From: SEAL01 sp032153715
GTDB lineage: Bacteria; Patescibacteriota; Saccharimonadia; Saccharimonadales; Saccharimonadaceae
Direction: 5' to 3'
Length of the DNA: 64,000 bases
NCBI GenBank assembly: GCA_032153715.1
Contig: JALDYR010000003.1
Span: 128,316-192,315 of the forward strand
How positions within the stretch are numbered: the stretch's first letter is position 1; the number at the start of each line of letters is the position of its first letter. The notes below the pieces were generated by a model. The model did not search any database. It was not told where the DNA came from and saw only the letters and a list, made by a program, of their open reading frames with translations. This document shows positions 8,615-17,656 of this stretch, piece by piece. Both the position numbers and the translations under genes were made by a program.

Positions 8615-9587
8615 AGTTTTTGATTGCCTTATCTGTCGCAGTTACTAGTTCTGCTACGATTGTATCGTATGATTCGTATGCGCGGAAGCCAGCTGCGTAT
8701 TTGTGTCCGCCGCCGCCAAAGTAGCCTGCTACTGTTTCGGCAATTGGCAGGTTGCCGCGGAGCTTGCCGGTGATTTTGCCGTCAGGATAAGTCTTGATTG
8801 CAATGCCAAGTTCAACCCCTTCGACGAGGCGCATCTCGTCTAGAACGAGCACGCTTGGGTTGTATTGATCGCTGTAGGCTTGGATGTCTTCCCATGGAAT
8901 GTGAACAAGGGCAAGTTTGCCGTCAAGCAGGTATTCGATGCGGCTGATTAGCTGGCCTTTGTAGGCGAGGATCTCTGGGGATTTTTTCATGAATTCGCGG
9001 CGGCGTTCTTCGATAGCTGAATTGCGTGCGCCAAGTTCGGCGAGCTTGCTGGCGACAAAGAATGTGCGTGGCGTGACGTTTTGTGTCGTTAGGCCCAGGC
9101 TGTCGCTCATAATCGCGACCATCATGTTTTCAGCTGCTTGTGCGTTGATTGTCCAGTTGTTGTCGCTGGCTAGCTTGTAAATGACTTCGCTTGTTGCAAC
9201 GGCATCGTCTGACAGCATAGTGTGATCAAATGTCAGGTTTGATTCGGTTGTGTGGTGATCAACGACGAGCACTGGATGTGATTCGAGGAAATGGCGTACG
9301 CCGCGTGTTTCGAGGACTTTGGTGATCAGGACGTCAGCGCTGGTATCGACGATAATCGCCAGATCGGCATTCGTATCAAAATCGCAAACAACCCGGTCCC
9401 ATCCCTGGATGTAGCGCATGTATTTTGGAATTTCTACTGGGCAATATAATACGACGTCTTTGCCGAGGTCGCCAAGGATTTCTTCGAGGGCAAGCGCGCT
9501 ACCGAGCGAGTCGCCGTCGGGATTTTCGGCCTGGATGACAATAATTTTCTTTGCGTCGTTGATGAGAGTAGTTGCAGATTCGTACAT
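8595..9587 (-). CDS. DHH/DHHA1 phosphoesterase (NrnA-like oligoribonuclease / pAp phosphatase)
   Basis: Mn-dependent phosphoesterase. It shows the DHH-superfamily metal motifs AENPDGDS (D-x-D), VDTSAD and the eponymous VVDHH, and ends with the DHHA1 substrate-binding motif GGGGHKYAAGF. At 330 residues it matches NrnA, which degrades nano-RNAs and, in some species, dephosphorylates pAp. RecJ is excluded by length. First gene of the operon with cysS. Confidence 0.92.
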   Translation of the reverse strand: MYESATTLINDAKKIIVIQAENPDGDSLGSALALEEILGDLGKDVVLYCPVEIPKYMRYIQGWDRVVCDFDTNADLAIIVDTSADVLITKVLETRGVRHFLESHPVLVVDHHTTESNLTFDHTMLSDDAVATSEVIYKLASDNNWTINAQAAENMMVAIMSDSLGLTTQNVTPRTFFVASKLAELGARNSAIEERRREFMKKSPEILAYKGQLISRIEYLLDGKLALVHIPWEDIQAYSDQYNPSVLVLDEMRLVEGVELGIAIKTYPDGKITGKLRGNLPIAETVAGYFGGGGHKYAAGFRAYESYDTIVAELVTATDKAIKNYVPETA

Positions 9588-9738
9588 TGGTATCTATTGT
9601 AACAGAGGCGGCTCCATTGCACATTATTGACAATATTTACTTTAAATAGTATAATTAAAAAGTAATCATGCTTTTTGTGATTAGTACTTCGCAATGAGGA
9701 AATGTTCCGTTCTCACAACGATCTCCCAAGGAGGAGAA

Positions 9739-10008
9739 ATGGACACGAAGATGTACGAAGCGCTCGCGGCTCAGGCCAAAGCGGAGGCTCTTCTTACGAG
9801 AGGCATCCTGTTCGTACTCGCGGCAGTCATACTTTTCGTCATAAGTAGTCTGCTGGAAGGATTGGACGCGCGTGTCGTGGGCGGTCTTTCCGCTGCAATT
9901 ATCGTTCCCGGAATTGAGCTCGTAGGAGTTTCGCTTCGTAAAATGAGGCCGCTCTTCAAGCGACTCGACAGTGAGGTGCGTGCACTTCACGACGTAAAGG
10001 CCAATTGA
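9739..10008 (+). CDS. Small two-helix membrane protein, 89 aa
   Basis: Runs from MDTKMYEALAAQAKAEALL to HDVKAN. Two membrane helices are evident (about residues 22-40 and 45-65), with charged cytoplasm-like ends. A very strong AGGAGG site precedes ATG 9739; upstream in-frame codons are not preceded by such a site. The stop TGA at 10006-10008 overlaps the first inverted repeat of a structured region. Function unknown. Confidence 0.65.
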   Translation: MDTKMYEALAAQAKAEALLTRGILFVLAAVILFVISSLLEGLDARVVGGLSAAIIVPGIELVGVSLRKMRPLFKRLDSEVRALHDVKAN

Positions 10009-10093
10009 CAGCTCGGCCCTGGCGGGATAACCCGCAGCGCTGTCACCGCCTTGAGGCGGGGTTGAGACTTTATAGTCTCCCCCGCCTCGGCGG
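10007..10093. repeat. Two consecutive strong inverted-repeat structures downstream of the 89-aa gene
   Basis: Structure 1: GACAGC (10007-10012) pairs with GCTGTC (10039-10044) and encloses GCGGG-ATAA-CCCGC. Structure 2: CCGCC...GAGGCGGGG...GAGACT on the left arm (10046-10068) pairs with AGTCTC...CCCCGCCTC...GGCGG on the right (to 10093) around a TTAT loop. Neither has a T-tract. Possible roles are mRNA 3'-end protection or a structured RNA; no known family is recognised. Confidence 0.6.
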
Positions 10094-10133
10094 ATCCGAC
10101 TATTGTTGAGCATTTCGCTCCAAAGTCAAAAAC

Positions 10134-10159
10134 GACCCTCGAATGAGGGTCTTTTATTT
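10134..10159 (+). terminator. Intrinsic terminator after the 89-aa gene
   Basis: GACCCTC (10134-10140), loop GAAT, GAGGGTC (10145-10151), then TTTTATTTT. A textbook plus-strand terminator located before the histidine kinase promoter. Confidence 0.85.
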
Positions 10160-10189
10160 TGCCTACAATTGAGGTCGTTTATCTAGTAA

Positions 10190-10212
10190 TAAGCATAAGG
10201 ACTTTGTATACT
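10190..10212 (+). promoter_or_regulatory. Promoter/upstream box of histidine kinase 1, shared with kinase 2
   Basis: A 23-nt stretch starting TAAGCA and ending TTTGTATACT matches 33031-33053, upstream of the second kinase, at 19 of 23 positions. TATACT at 10207-10212 ends 7 nt before the ATG, so the mRNA is probably leaderless. Confidence 0.6.
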
Positions 10213-10219
10213 GGTACAT

Positions 10220-11845
10220 ATGCCAAATGCCGCTCGTACGCCCCATTCTAAGAGGCAGCTTATTCAGTATTTAATCGCATTTTATGCATTTGCGGCTTTG
10301 ATGACCGTTACGTTCCTGATCGACGGCACGACGCGTGCACTTTATCCATATGTCGAATATGGCGCAATTCTTGGTACGGCCGTTGTCTTACCTGTCCTTC
10401 TTTTGATCGATCATAAAGTTCGACGTATTCGCGCTACTTACTTTTATGCAATGTACGCAACTGCGGCATGTATCGTGATTGGTTATCTGGGCGCATATAG
10501 TCCCCTGTCGACTGTCTGGATTATTATGTGTATTATCACGTATCAGCAATTTGGTACGAAGGGGTTTATTCTTAGTTCTCTCTTCCTTGTGTCGGTGATG
10601 CTGTTATTTTGTGCGATTGTTCCGGAGGGATATGTCTATGAAGATAACATTCCATCGTATACATTCTACGCGATGATTTTTTGTGCCGTACAGATCCTGA
10701 CGGCGTATGTCTTTAAGCGCATCCTTGATAGTTCGGAGCATGCTCGACGTGAATTGCAACATACCCGCGAATTAGAGCTAATAGAGTTTAATAAAGTGAA
10801 TGTGCTGCTTAATACGATTGACGAAGCGATTCTGACGCTTGATATGTCGATGCATGTTACAGCTCAGAATGCCGGCGCCTTGTCATTCTTTGATACGAAC
10901 GGTTCGCTTATCGGGCGGCATATATCCGAACTACTTCATGTCGTTGACGGTCAGTCGCAGGCGGTGAACGTCGAATCGATGCTGATGGGTGCCTTGCGGA
11001 GCGTGACGCGTGAGGATTTGGTAATTCCAAGTGACGATCACGGTGATATGCGTATTAGCCTGCAGATGGCGCCAATCTATATCGCCAATCAGGGGGCCGA
11101 GCGTCAGGGTGTTGTAGTGGTGATCCGCGATATTACGAAACGAAAAACGCTCGAGGACGAGAAGGACGAGTTTATTAGCGTCACGAGCCATGAGCTTCGC
11201 ACGCCAATTGCGATTGTCGAGGGGAGTTTGGGAAGCCTGGCTGCGCTGCAGGAGCGTGGCGCAGATCCATCAAAACTAAAGCAGATGATGAAGATGGCAA
11301 CTGACCAGATTAAGTCTTTGGCTGCGATCGTAAATGATATCACGACGATTACTAGCTCGGAGGACGACGCGAACGCTGTCGTAGAAGCGGTCGATATGAA
11401 CGAGCTATTCCTTGCAGTGTATGCAAAATACGAAGTTGAGGCGGCGGCAAAGGGGTTGCGCCTCGAGCTTGATATCCCTGGTGCGTTACCGACAATTCAA
11501 GCGGTGCGACTGTATCCCGAAGCGATCTTGCAGAATTTGCTGAATAACGCCATTAAATACACGACGATTGGATCGGTGACGCTTGCTGCACGCGTGACGG
11601 AACGAGGGCTTGAGTGTGCTGTGAAAGATACGGGCATCGGTATTAGCTCGACTGATATCAAGAAGGTATTCCAGCGTTTTTATCGCTCTGAAGATTATCG
11701 GACACGTGAAACTGGCGGGACAGGCCTGGGACTATATATTGTTCAAAAGCTTGCGGGCAAGTTAAATACAAGAGTGTCGGTTGAAAGCCGTTTGAATCAC
11801 GGCTCGACATTTTCATTTGTCATTCCCCTAGATTCAAATACTTAA
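10220..11845 (+). CDS. Membrane sensor histidine kinase 1 (six TM, PAS-like, HisKA, HATPase)
   Basis: Orphan sensor kinase of 541 residues. Six hydrophobic helices occupy about residues 12-180, then a PAS-like region (LLNTIDEAILTLD... SFFDTNGSLIG), the H-box SVTSHELRTP, N-box LQNLLNNAIKYT, G1 VKDTGIGIS, F-box FQRFYRSEDYRTRETGG and G2 GTGLGLYIV. All catalytic boxes are intact. No response regulator lies next to it. It is a close paralogue of the kinase at 33063-34706, with the same domain order and near-identical C-terminal boxes. The gene starts 7 nt after a TATACT box with no Shine-Dalgarno. Its last 4 nt overlap the convergent recR. Confidence 0.95.
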   Translation: MPNAARTPHSKRQLIQYLIAFYAFAALMTVTFLIDGTTRALYPYVEYGAILGTAVVLPVLLLIDHKVRRIRATYFYAMYATAACIVIGYLGAYSPLSTVWIIMCIITYQQFGTKGFILSSLFLVSVMLLFCAIVPEGYVYEDNIPSYTFYAMIFCAVQILTAYVFKRILDSSEHARRELQHTRELELIEFNKVNVLLNTIDEAILTLDMSMHVTAQNAGALSFFDTNGSLIGRHISELLHVVDGQSQAVNVESMLMGALRSVTREDLVIPSDDHGDMRISLQMAPIYIANQGAERQGVVVVIRDITKRKTLEDEKDEFISVTSHELRTPIAIVEGSLGSLAALQERGADPSKLKQMMKMATDQIKSLAAIVNDITTITSSEDDANAVVEAVDMNELFLAVYAKYEVEAAAKGLRLELDIPGALPTIQAVRLYPEAILQNLLNNAIKYTTIGSVTLAARVTERGLECAVKDTGIGISSTDIKKVFQRFYRSEDYRTRETGGTGLGLYIVQKLAGKLNTRVSVESRLNHGSTFSFVIPLDSNT

Positions 11846-12456
11846 AGCGCGCGACGGCCTTCGAGGGCGTGGCTGAGGGTGATCTGGTCGGCATACTCCA
11901 GGTCGACACCGACTGGAATACCACGTGCAAGGCGTGACATTTTAACGGTGATGCCAGCGTCTTGGATGTGGCGCTGCAAAAAGAGTGCGGTCGATTCACC
12001 TTCGACGCTCGCATTGGTGGCGATAATAAGTTCTTGGACGTTATCTTCGGCGATGCGCTTCATGAGTTCTGGAATATGAAGCTGTTCAGGGCCAATACCA
12101 TCGATTGGGCTGATTGCACCACCAAGTACATGATAAGTGCCGTTATACTGCCCTGTTCGCTCGAGCGCAACGATATCAAGCGGCTCTTCAACTACGGCGA
12201 TGGTTGTCTTGTCGCGCGTCGGGTCATCGTAGAGTGGCGACACAGCCATGTCGGCATCGATTAACGCAAAGGTAACCGGGCATTGCTTGACGCCAGCGTG
12301 AAGCTGTCTGAGACCTGCTGCAAGCTTGTCTGCGACGTCCGGGTTGGCGCGCAGTAAAAAGTACGCGTAACGTTCAGCAGTACGCGCACCAACGCCAGGA
12401 AGGCGACCGAGTTCATCGATCGCCGCAGTAAGTGCTGCTGGCAGTAGTTGTGCCAT
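11842..12456 (-). CDS. recR: Recombination mediator RecR with a degenerate zinc finger
   Basis: RecFOR-pathway protein forming a clamp on gapped DNA. Helix-hairpin-helix LGRLPGVGARTAERYAYFLL (residues 16-35) and Toprim elements (VVEEPLDI, IATNASVEGESTA, RLARGIPVGVDLEYAD) are intact. The C4 zinc finger between them is not: only C59 remains, and the stretch CPVTFALIDADMAVSPLY replaces the expected C-x2-C...C-x2-C. It starts 2 nt after ebfC ends, the classic ebfC-recR pair. Apart from the zinc site, length (204) is normal. Confidence 0.95.
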   Translation of the reverse strand: MAQLLPAALTAAIDELGRLPGVGARTAERYAYFLLRANPDVADKLAAGLRQLHAGVKQCPVTFALIDADMAVSPLYDDPTRDKTTIAVVEEPLDIVALERTGQYNGTYHVLGGAISPIDGIGPEQLHIPELMKRIAEDNVQELIIATNASVEGESTALFLQRHIQDAGITVKMSRLARGIPVGVDLEYADQITLSHALEGRRAL

Positions 12457-12458
12457 CG

Positions 12459-12749
12459 TTACATTCCGAGGTTGCCGAGACCGCCCATCAAAGGCTTCAT
12501 CTTCTCAGCAGCGATTTCTTGTGCTTTTTGCATGCCGTCACGAATAGCAATTTCGATCCAGTGCTCAAGCTCTTCAATGTTTTCTAGGTCGACATATTCA
12601 GGGTCAATTTTGACACTCTGCACTTTTAGCTCGCCGTTAATCTGTACGACAACAGCGCCGTCGCCAGCTTCAACTTCAATGATCTGCTTTTTCAGATCTT
12701 TTTGTGCTTTACGCAAATCATTCAACATTTTCATTTGGTCAAACGCCAT
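12459..12749 (-). CDS. ebfC: YbaB/EbfC family nucleoid-associated DNA-binding protein
   Basis: Small dimeric DNA-binding protein, 96 residues. It shows the family layout of a long N-terminal helix (MAFDQMKMLNDLRKAQKDLKK), the strand VVVQINGELKVQSVKIDPEYV, and a C-terminal helix ending in a glycine/methionine-rich tail (MGGLGNLGM). GGAGG lies about 9 nt before the start. A TATAAT box (complement of 12784-12789) suggests its own promoter just downstream of the GT39 gene. Followed immediately by recR. Confidence 0.95.
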   Translation of the reverse strand: MAFDQMKMLNDLRKAQKDLKKQIIEVEAGDGAVVVQINGELKVQSVKIDPEYVDLENIEELEHWIEIAIRDGMQKAQEIAAEKMKPLMGGLGNLGM

Positions 12750-12795
12750 GTGGGATACTCCTCCGGTAAACTTAAACTACTACTATTATACGATA

Positions 12796-14253
12796 TTATT
12801 TATAGATATAGAAGCGGTCAGCCTCTGTTGAGTGGCTAGTTAGGACAATGCGATTGATCTCGCGGTTCTGAACGAGAGTATGCGCAGCACGTGTTGCAGC
12901 AAGTTCACCGGTGGTTGTCGGGGATGTTAGGACGTTGACTGTACCCTCTTTTTTAAACATAAGAACGCCGCTATAGCGAGCGACGGCCGTGTAGAACGGC
13001 TGCTCATTCTTGCTGACGAGAATATTTGTCGTGTCTCCGCTGCGCACTTGGTGGTTGAATAATGTCAGGTCACGAGTGAAGCTTTTTGCTGTCTGAGGAT
13101 CGTAGTGGTAGCCATAGACGTAGCGATCCACGCCAGAAATAACTAGTCCGCTCACAAGCACGACAAGCGGTACGAGACCGACAATTCGCGCATATGGATT
13201 TCGTGGGAATAGTCCGTACCAGTAACGGAAGAGGTATGTTAGGCCACTTGCGAGCAGTAATAGGAACGGCACGAACGTGATGCTCGTATAGTCGGGGTTG
13301 ATCAGGAGGATCGGTACAAGAAGGACGAGCCATGCTGTCAGCGTATAACTGCGAGCGGTATAGCGTGTCTTAAATAACTGCCAGCCGCCAAGTGCGATGA
13401 GTGCGATCGATCCGAGACCAAGGACTGGCGTCATAAGAGTGCCGCTCGCAGGCGCGATGAAATTAAGATATTGCTGCAGCAGTTGGGCGCCATTAGCAAC
13501 GAAATTTGGTGGCCAATTAGCTGGAATGCCAAGTAATTGAAGGCCAAGAACAGGGTTTAGGTAGATGCCGTAAATAAGCGGCGCTGCAATAACAAGGGTA
13601 ATAATACTAAAGCCGATTAGCTTTTTCGTCGACATGCGTCGCAGGACGTAACGAACGTGCGGGTGGAGCAACGCCGCACTAATGATCGCTAGAAGGAGAT
13701 AAATGCTAAGCGGCGTATAAAGGCTGAGCGCTGCAATGACAAAGAACGCAACTTTCCAGAATGTCTTGTGACGGGCGTCACTTGTGATCATTGTCGCTGC
13801 GAGGAGTAGCCAGACAGACCACAAGATGTATACGATACTCGGTGTACCGGTTTGGGCAACGAATAGGAACTGCCCTGTCGTAATCATGATAATTGTTGAG
13901 AGCATGGCGACATTTGGACGGAACCAGCGGCGAAGCAGTAATAGCGCACCGAGGCTGGTGATGAACGCCAAGATCAGCGACGGCAGCTTGATGCTGAAAT
14001 TACTAACGCCAAATGTCATTAGGATCACCTTTTGCATCAGGTAGTACGGCAAGTTAGGGATTGTGAGTGTCGAGAGGTCTTGCAGGTCAATTGAAGCGCT
14101 GCGAACGGTCGCGTTGAGTTCTTGTTGACTGAGGCCACCTGGAATGTATAACCCGGCAAAGACAAGGAGCGCAATTAATGCGATTGCGACCAGGCTATAC
14201 CCGATCCAATAGCGCCAACGGTAGATGAAAAAATCAGTGACAAGTGTGCCCAT
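12796..14253 (-). CDS. Polytopic GT-C (GT39/ArnT-like) glycosyltransferase or related membrane protein
   Basis: A 485-residue membrane protein with about 11 hydrophobic segments and a soluble C-terminal domain of about 100 residues. It looks like dolichyl-phosphate-mannose-protein mannosyltransferase / ArnT relatives, which use lipid-linked sugars at the outer membrane face: an early loop with acidic residues after TM1 (SQQELNATVRSASIDLQDLS) and LPYYLMQKVILMTFGVSNFSIKLPSLI, the PxxY-like stretch typical of the family. The catalytic Asp-Glu pair is not clear-cut, so the function is only family level. It lies 24 nt downstream of dnaB and may be cotranscribed with dnaX-dnaB. Confidence 0.7.
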   Translation of the reverse strand: MGTLVTDFFIYRWRYWIGYSLVAIALIALLVFAGLYIPGGLSQQELNATVRSASIDLQDLSTLTIPNLPYYLMQKVILMTFGVSNFSIKLPSLILAFITSLGALLLLRRWFRPNVAMLSTIIMITTGQFLFVAQTGTPSIVYILWSVWLLLAATMITSDARHKTFWKVAFFVIAALSLYTPLSIYLLLAIISAALLHPHVRYVLRRMSTKKLIGFSIITLVIAAPLIYGIYLNPVLGLQLLGIPANWPPNFVANGAQLLQQYLNFIAPASGTLMTPVLGLGSIALIALGGWQLFKTRYTARSYTLTAWLVLLVPILLINPDYTSITFVPFLLLLASGLTYLFRYWYGLFPRNPYARIVGLVPLVVLVSGLVISGVDRYVYGYHYDPQTAKSFTRDLTLFNHQVRSGDTTNILVSKNEQPFYTAVARYSGVLMFKKEGTVNVLTSPTTTGELAATRAAHTLVQNREINRIVLTSHSTEADRFYIYK

Positions 14254-14277
14254 AAATCATATTCATTATAGCACGTG

Positions 14278-15624
14278 TTATTCGTGCTGTTTATCTAACG
14301 ACATAAATCGCAGACGCTCTGGGTGGAAGTAAAGCTCTACCTTGCCGACCGGACCGTTACGGTGTTTCGCGATGATCAGGTCGGTGATGTTCTCGCGTTC
14401 AGTTTCTGGGTTGTAGTAGGCTTCGCGGTAGATAAACATAACGATGTCGGCATCCTGCTCGATCGATCCTGACTCGCGGAGGTCGGAAAGTTGCGGAACC
14501 TGCGGTGTACGTGATTCAACGGAACGAGAGAGCTGTGACAGCGCAATGACTGGCACGTTCATTTCACGCGCGATCAGCTTCAGGCCACGACTAATCTCAC
14601 TCACCTCTTGCACGCGGTTGCCTTCGGTTTTACTACTTCCTTGCATCAGCTGCAAGTAGTCGACGATAATCAATCCAAGTGGCGCATCATGAGAGGCGCG
14701 GCGGGCTTTGGTGCGCATTTCAAGGACGGATAGGCCTGGCTTGTCGTCAATAAAGATTGGCGCTTCGGCCATCTCACCCATTGCTTCTGACAGTTTGCTA
14801 AAGTCTTCGTCTGACAGATTACCAGTACGAATGTTCCACGCGTCAACGCCCGATGCATCAGCTAGCATACGGTCGACGAGCTGCTCCTTGCTCATCTCGA
14901 GGCTAAAAAAGAGCACCGACTGTTTGTTGGCAGTTGCCACGTTGTACGCAAGGTTGGTTACGAGCGTGGTCTTACCCATGGCTGGACGAGCGGCAAGGAT
15001 AATTAGGTCGGATCGCTGCAGGCCGGCGGTCATATTGTCGAGGTCACGGTAACCGGTGCGAACGCCGCGAATAGCACCTTTGTTGCGGTGCAATTCTTCC
15101 ATACGGTCGAAACTTTCAGTCAGAATAGTTTCGATGCTCGTTAGGTCCTGTTTTAGTGACTGATCACTAACGCTAAAGAGTTCTTGCTCGGCCTTTCCGA
15201 GGAGCTCTTGGACGTCGTATTCTTCGTCAAAGCCAAGTTCAGAGATTTCTGCACTCGCTTTGATTAGGCGACGGCGGATAGCTTTTTGTGACACCATTTC
15301 AGCATACGCTTCGGCGTGGGCGGCTGTCGGCACGTAATTAGTTAGTTCAGTTAGGAATGCTGCGCCACCAACGGTATCAAGTTCGTCCTTCTTCTTTAGC
15401 TCTTCGGTGAGCGTCAAAAGGTCGACTGGTTTGTGTCGCTCGAATAGGCGGAGCATTGCTCCATAGATAGTTGCATGACGCTTGTCATAAAAGTCGCGTG
15501 GAGTGACATGTTCGGTGACGTCAGAAAGTACTTCTTCGTCAATTAAAACAGCGCCGATCAAACTCATCTCGGCGTCGAGGTTTTGTGGCGGGACTTTGCC
15601 AGCCTGTAATTCTTTTGCGCTCAT
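14278..15624 (-). CDS. dnaB: Replicative DNA helicase DnaB
   Basis: Hexameric 5'-3' helicase at the replication fork, 448 residues. N-terminal domain starts with PPQNLDAEMSLIGAVLID, typical of DnaB. The RecA-like C-terminal domain carries Walker A ARPAMGKTT, FSLEMSKEQL, Walker B LIIVDYLQLM, the ALSQLSR stretch and the arginine-finger region RESGSIEQDADIVMFIYR. No intein. The start is 21 nt after the dnaX stop, so dnaX and dnaB are cotranscribed. Confidence 0.98.
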   Translation of the reverse strand: MSAKELQAGKVPPQNLDAEMSLIGAVLIDEEVLSDVTEHVTPRDFYDKRHATIYGAMLRLFERHKPVDLLTLTEELKKKDELDTVGGAAFLTELTNYVPTAAHAEAYAEMVSQKAIRRRLIKASAEISELGFDEEYDVQELLGKAEQELFSVSDQSLKQDLTSIETILTESFDRMEELHRNKGAIRGVRTGYRDLDNMTAGLQRSDLIILAARPAMGKTTLVTNLAYNVATANKQSVLFFSLEMSKEQLVDRMLADASGVDAWNIRTGNLSDEDFSKLSEAMGEMAEAPIFIDDKPGLSVLEMRTKARRASHDAPLGLIIVDYLQLMQGSSKTEGNRVQEVSEISRGLKLIAREMNVPVIALSQLSRSVESRTPQVPQLSDLRESGSIEQDADIVMFIYREAYYNPETERENITDLIIAKHRNGPVGKVELYFHPERLRFMSLDKQHE

Positions 15625-15645
15625 ATCACTCTCAGAACGTCACTA

Positions 15646-17109
15646 TTAACTGACGGTCACTTCTTCTCCTCCGCCCATAATAGCAGCAACTGCGGCAGCT
15701 TGGCTATCTTTTGGTGGTGGCGGTGTCGGAATTGTTTCGACAAGCATGTCACCGGCACCAGTTGCAATCAAGCACTGGGCTAGCATTGGGCGGTATTTTG
15801 CCTCATCGAGCTTGGTCTTGTTGAACTTTCGTACGGTATAGAGTTTGAGGACGCCGTCTTCGACTTCGTAGCTGCATTTGCTCAGAACGCTATGAAGGGC
15901 GACGTGATTGACGCGAACGTATTCGATCAGCACATCCCAGTTTAGTTCGCCGACATAGCCCGCAGTTGGCATAACGACGTCGGTGGCGGCTTTTGGCGTA
16001 GCGGCTGGCTTGGGCATGGCGGCGGCAGGTTTTTTGGGGGCTGCAACTGCTGTCGTAGGTGCTGGTGTAGTCGTTGGCTTCGGCGCGATCGGCGCTTGCA
16101 GTGCCTCGACGGGGACGCTGATCGTCGGCATTGGAGCTGCCAGTGCAGCTGACTTTGGTTTCGGTGCAGCATATGAAACGAGCACCGTTAGTAGCTTGAG
16201 GTGTGGCTGTGAAGACTTGGCGACATCGAGCAGTGCATCGAGCAGGCTGACAAGTTGTGGTGCTTCGGCAAGCTTACTACGTACGGTTTGAATAAGCTGT
16301 GATGCGAGAACGGTTGATTGAATACCGCTTTGTTCGAATTCATCAAGCAGTTGAATGATTGTCGTTGTGTCACGAGATTTGACGGCGGCAAGTAATTTGT
16401 CGACCGATTCGATTGGCGCAACGCCAAGTGTGTTTTCGACTAAATCAATCGTGACTCCGGTTTTTTCGTCGGCCAGGCTCGAGAGCTGATCAAGGAGACT
16501 GATGCTGTCACGGAAGCTGCCATCGCCGCGTGTTGCAATCAGATTAATTGAAGCGTCATCAATTTTGATGTTTTCTGCCTTGGCAATTTGCTTTAGGTGG
16601 CTTGTTGCGTCGGCATGACTAATGGCGCGAAAGCTGTAGCGTTGGGTGCGACTGATGATCGTGGCTGGGAGCTTGTCAACATCAGTTGTCGCGAGGATAA
16701 AAACGACATGTTCTGGCGGCTCTTCAAGGGTCTTGAGGAGCGCGTTAAAGGCAGCCTTTGAAAGCATGTGCACCTCGTCAATGATGTAGACTTTCTTGCT
16801 GGCGGACACCGGCGCAATCTGTACCTTTTCGCGCAGGTCGCGAACATCCTCGACACCATTGTTGCTAGCGGCATCAATTTCGATAATGTCGAGATGGGTA
16901 TTTTCTTCGTCGTATGGCAGCTTGTTAATTTCGTGCGCCAAGATACGGGCAATTGAGGTTTTACCAACGCCGCGTGGGCCGGTGAGCAAGTAGGCATGGG
17001 CAATCTTGCCTTGTTTGAGTGCAATGGTAAGAATGTCAGTCACATGTTTCTGACCAACAATTTCCGCAAGCGATTTGCTGCGGTACTTTCGGTACAGTGC
17101 CTTACCCAT
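15646..17109 (-). CDS. dnaX: DNA polymerase III gamma/tau subunit, without the usual zinc module
   Basis: Clamp-loader AAA+ ATPase, 487 residues. Walker A GPRGVGKT (44-51), Walker B DEVHMLSKAAFNALLKTLEEPP (from 111), sensor 1 ILATTD and the SRTQRYSFR box (153-161) are intact. The four-cysteine zinc module normally inserted between Walker A and DLIEIDAAS is absent: only about ten cysteine-free residues (NKLPYDEENTH) lie there. A Pro/Ala/Thr-rich linker (about 325-380) leads to a tau-like C-terminal domain (YVGELNWDVLIEYVRVNHVAL). I see no slippery A-run for a gamma frameshift product. First gene of an operon with dnaB. Confidence 0.96.
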   Translation of the reverse strand: MGKALYRKYRSKSLAEIVGQKHVTDILTIALKQGKIAHAYLLTGPRGVGKTSIARILAHEINKLPYDEENTHLDIIEIDAASNNGVEDVRDLREKVQIAPVSASKKVYIIDEVHMLSKAAFNALLKTLEEPPEHVVFILATTDVDKLPATIISRTQRYSFRAISHADATSHLKQIAKAENIKIDDASINLIATRGDGSFRDSISLLDQLSSLADEKTGVTIDLVENTLGVAPIESVDKLLAAVKSRDTTTIIQLLDEFEQSGIQSTVLASQLIQTVRSKLAEAPQLVSLLDALLDVAKSSQPHLKLLTVLVSYAAPKPKSAALAAPMPTISVPVEALQAPIAPKPTTTPAPTTAVAAPKKPAAAMPKPAATPKAATDVVMPTAGYVGELNWDVLIEYVRVNHVALHSVLSKCSYEVEDGVLKLYTVRKFNKTKLDEAKYRPMLAQCLIATGAGDMLVETIPTPPPPKDSQAAAVAAIMGGGEEVTVS

Positions 17110-17257
17110 TCATAACCCCAATTCTTTAATTTCTGTTTCTATTGTACGCGCTGGTGCACTGTTTTGATGTTGTGTTTTATATAAGTTCTATGGAATATGA
17201 CAAGCGAATGAATTAGCAGCCTGCCATATCCCATAAAGATGGTGAGATGGTAGCCTC

Positions 17258-17656
17258 CTAGCTGGCGCGAGCAATAAGCGTGGAGTCGAGCGGATTGAGC
17301 CAATGATCGTCAACGATTCCATAGCTGTTAAGCTGTGTACCGTTTCCGAGGACGCTCTGCAGGACTATCGCAGTGGTGCTATGGATCGCTGAGTTCGAAA
17401 TGTGCGCTCCATTTTTATAATGAAGCGTCACTCTGAGTGCGGCCATGTCATTATGGGTCCAGTAAGCAACCGCTTCAATCTGCGCGGATACGTACCTACC
17501 CGCGGGAGAGTCGTTGCATGCAAAGTACTCCATTTCTTGTAGCTTCGCGGCGAATCGTTCCCGTATATCCGGTGTCTCGTCGAAGAGATCGCAGTTAACG
17601 ATAAACATTCGTCTCGCGAGGATGGGTCGAGTCACGTAGAAAACGGCTGTTTTCAT
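17258..17656 (-). CDS. Hypothetical protein, 132 aa
   Basis: Soluble protein of unknown function with beta-rich segments such as QIEAVAYWTHNDMAALRVTLHYKNGAHISN. No signal peptide, no known motif. A TATAGT box (complement of 17717-17722) about 60 nt upstream of ATG 17656 could be its promoter. Codon use is relatively GC-rich and similar to the other short orphan genes of the window. Confidence 0.55.
   Translation of the reverse strand: MKTAVFYVTRPILARRMFIVNCDLFDETPDIRERFAAKLQEMEYFACNDSPAGRYVSAQIEAVAYWTHNDMAALRVTLHYKNGAHISNSAIHSTTAIVLQSVLGNGTQLNSYGIVDDHWLNPLDSTLIARAS

Noticed and set aside
15983..16291. Plus-strand Ala/Gly-rich frame opposite dnaX
   Set aside because: Shadow of the Pro/Ala-rich linker of dnaX; no initiation signals.
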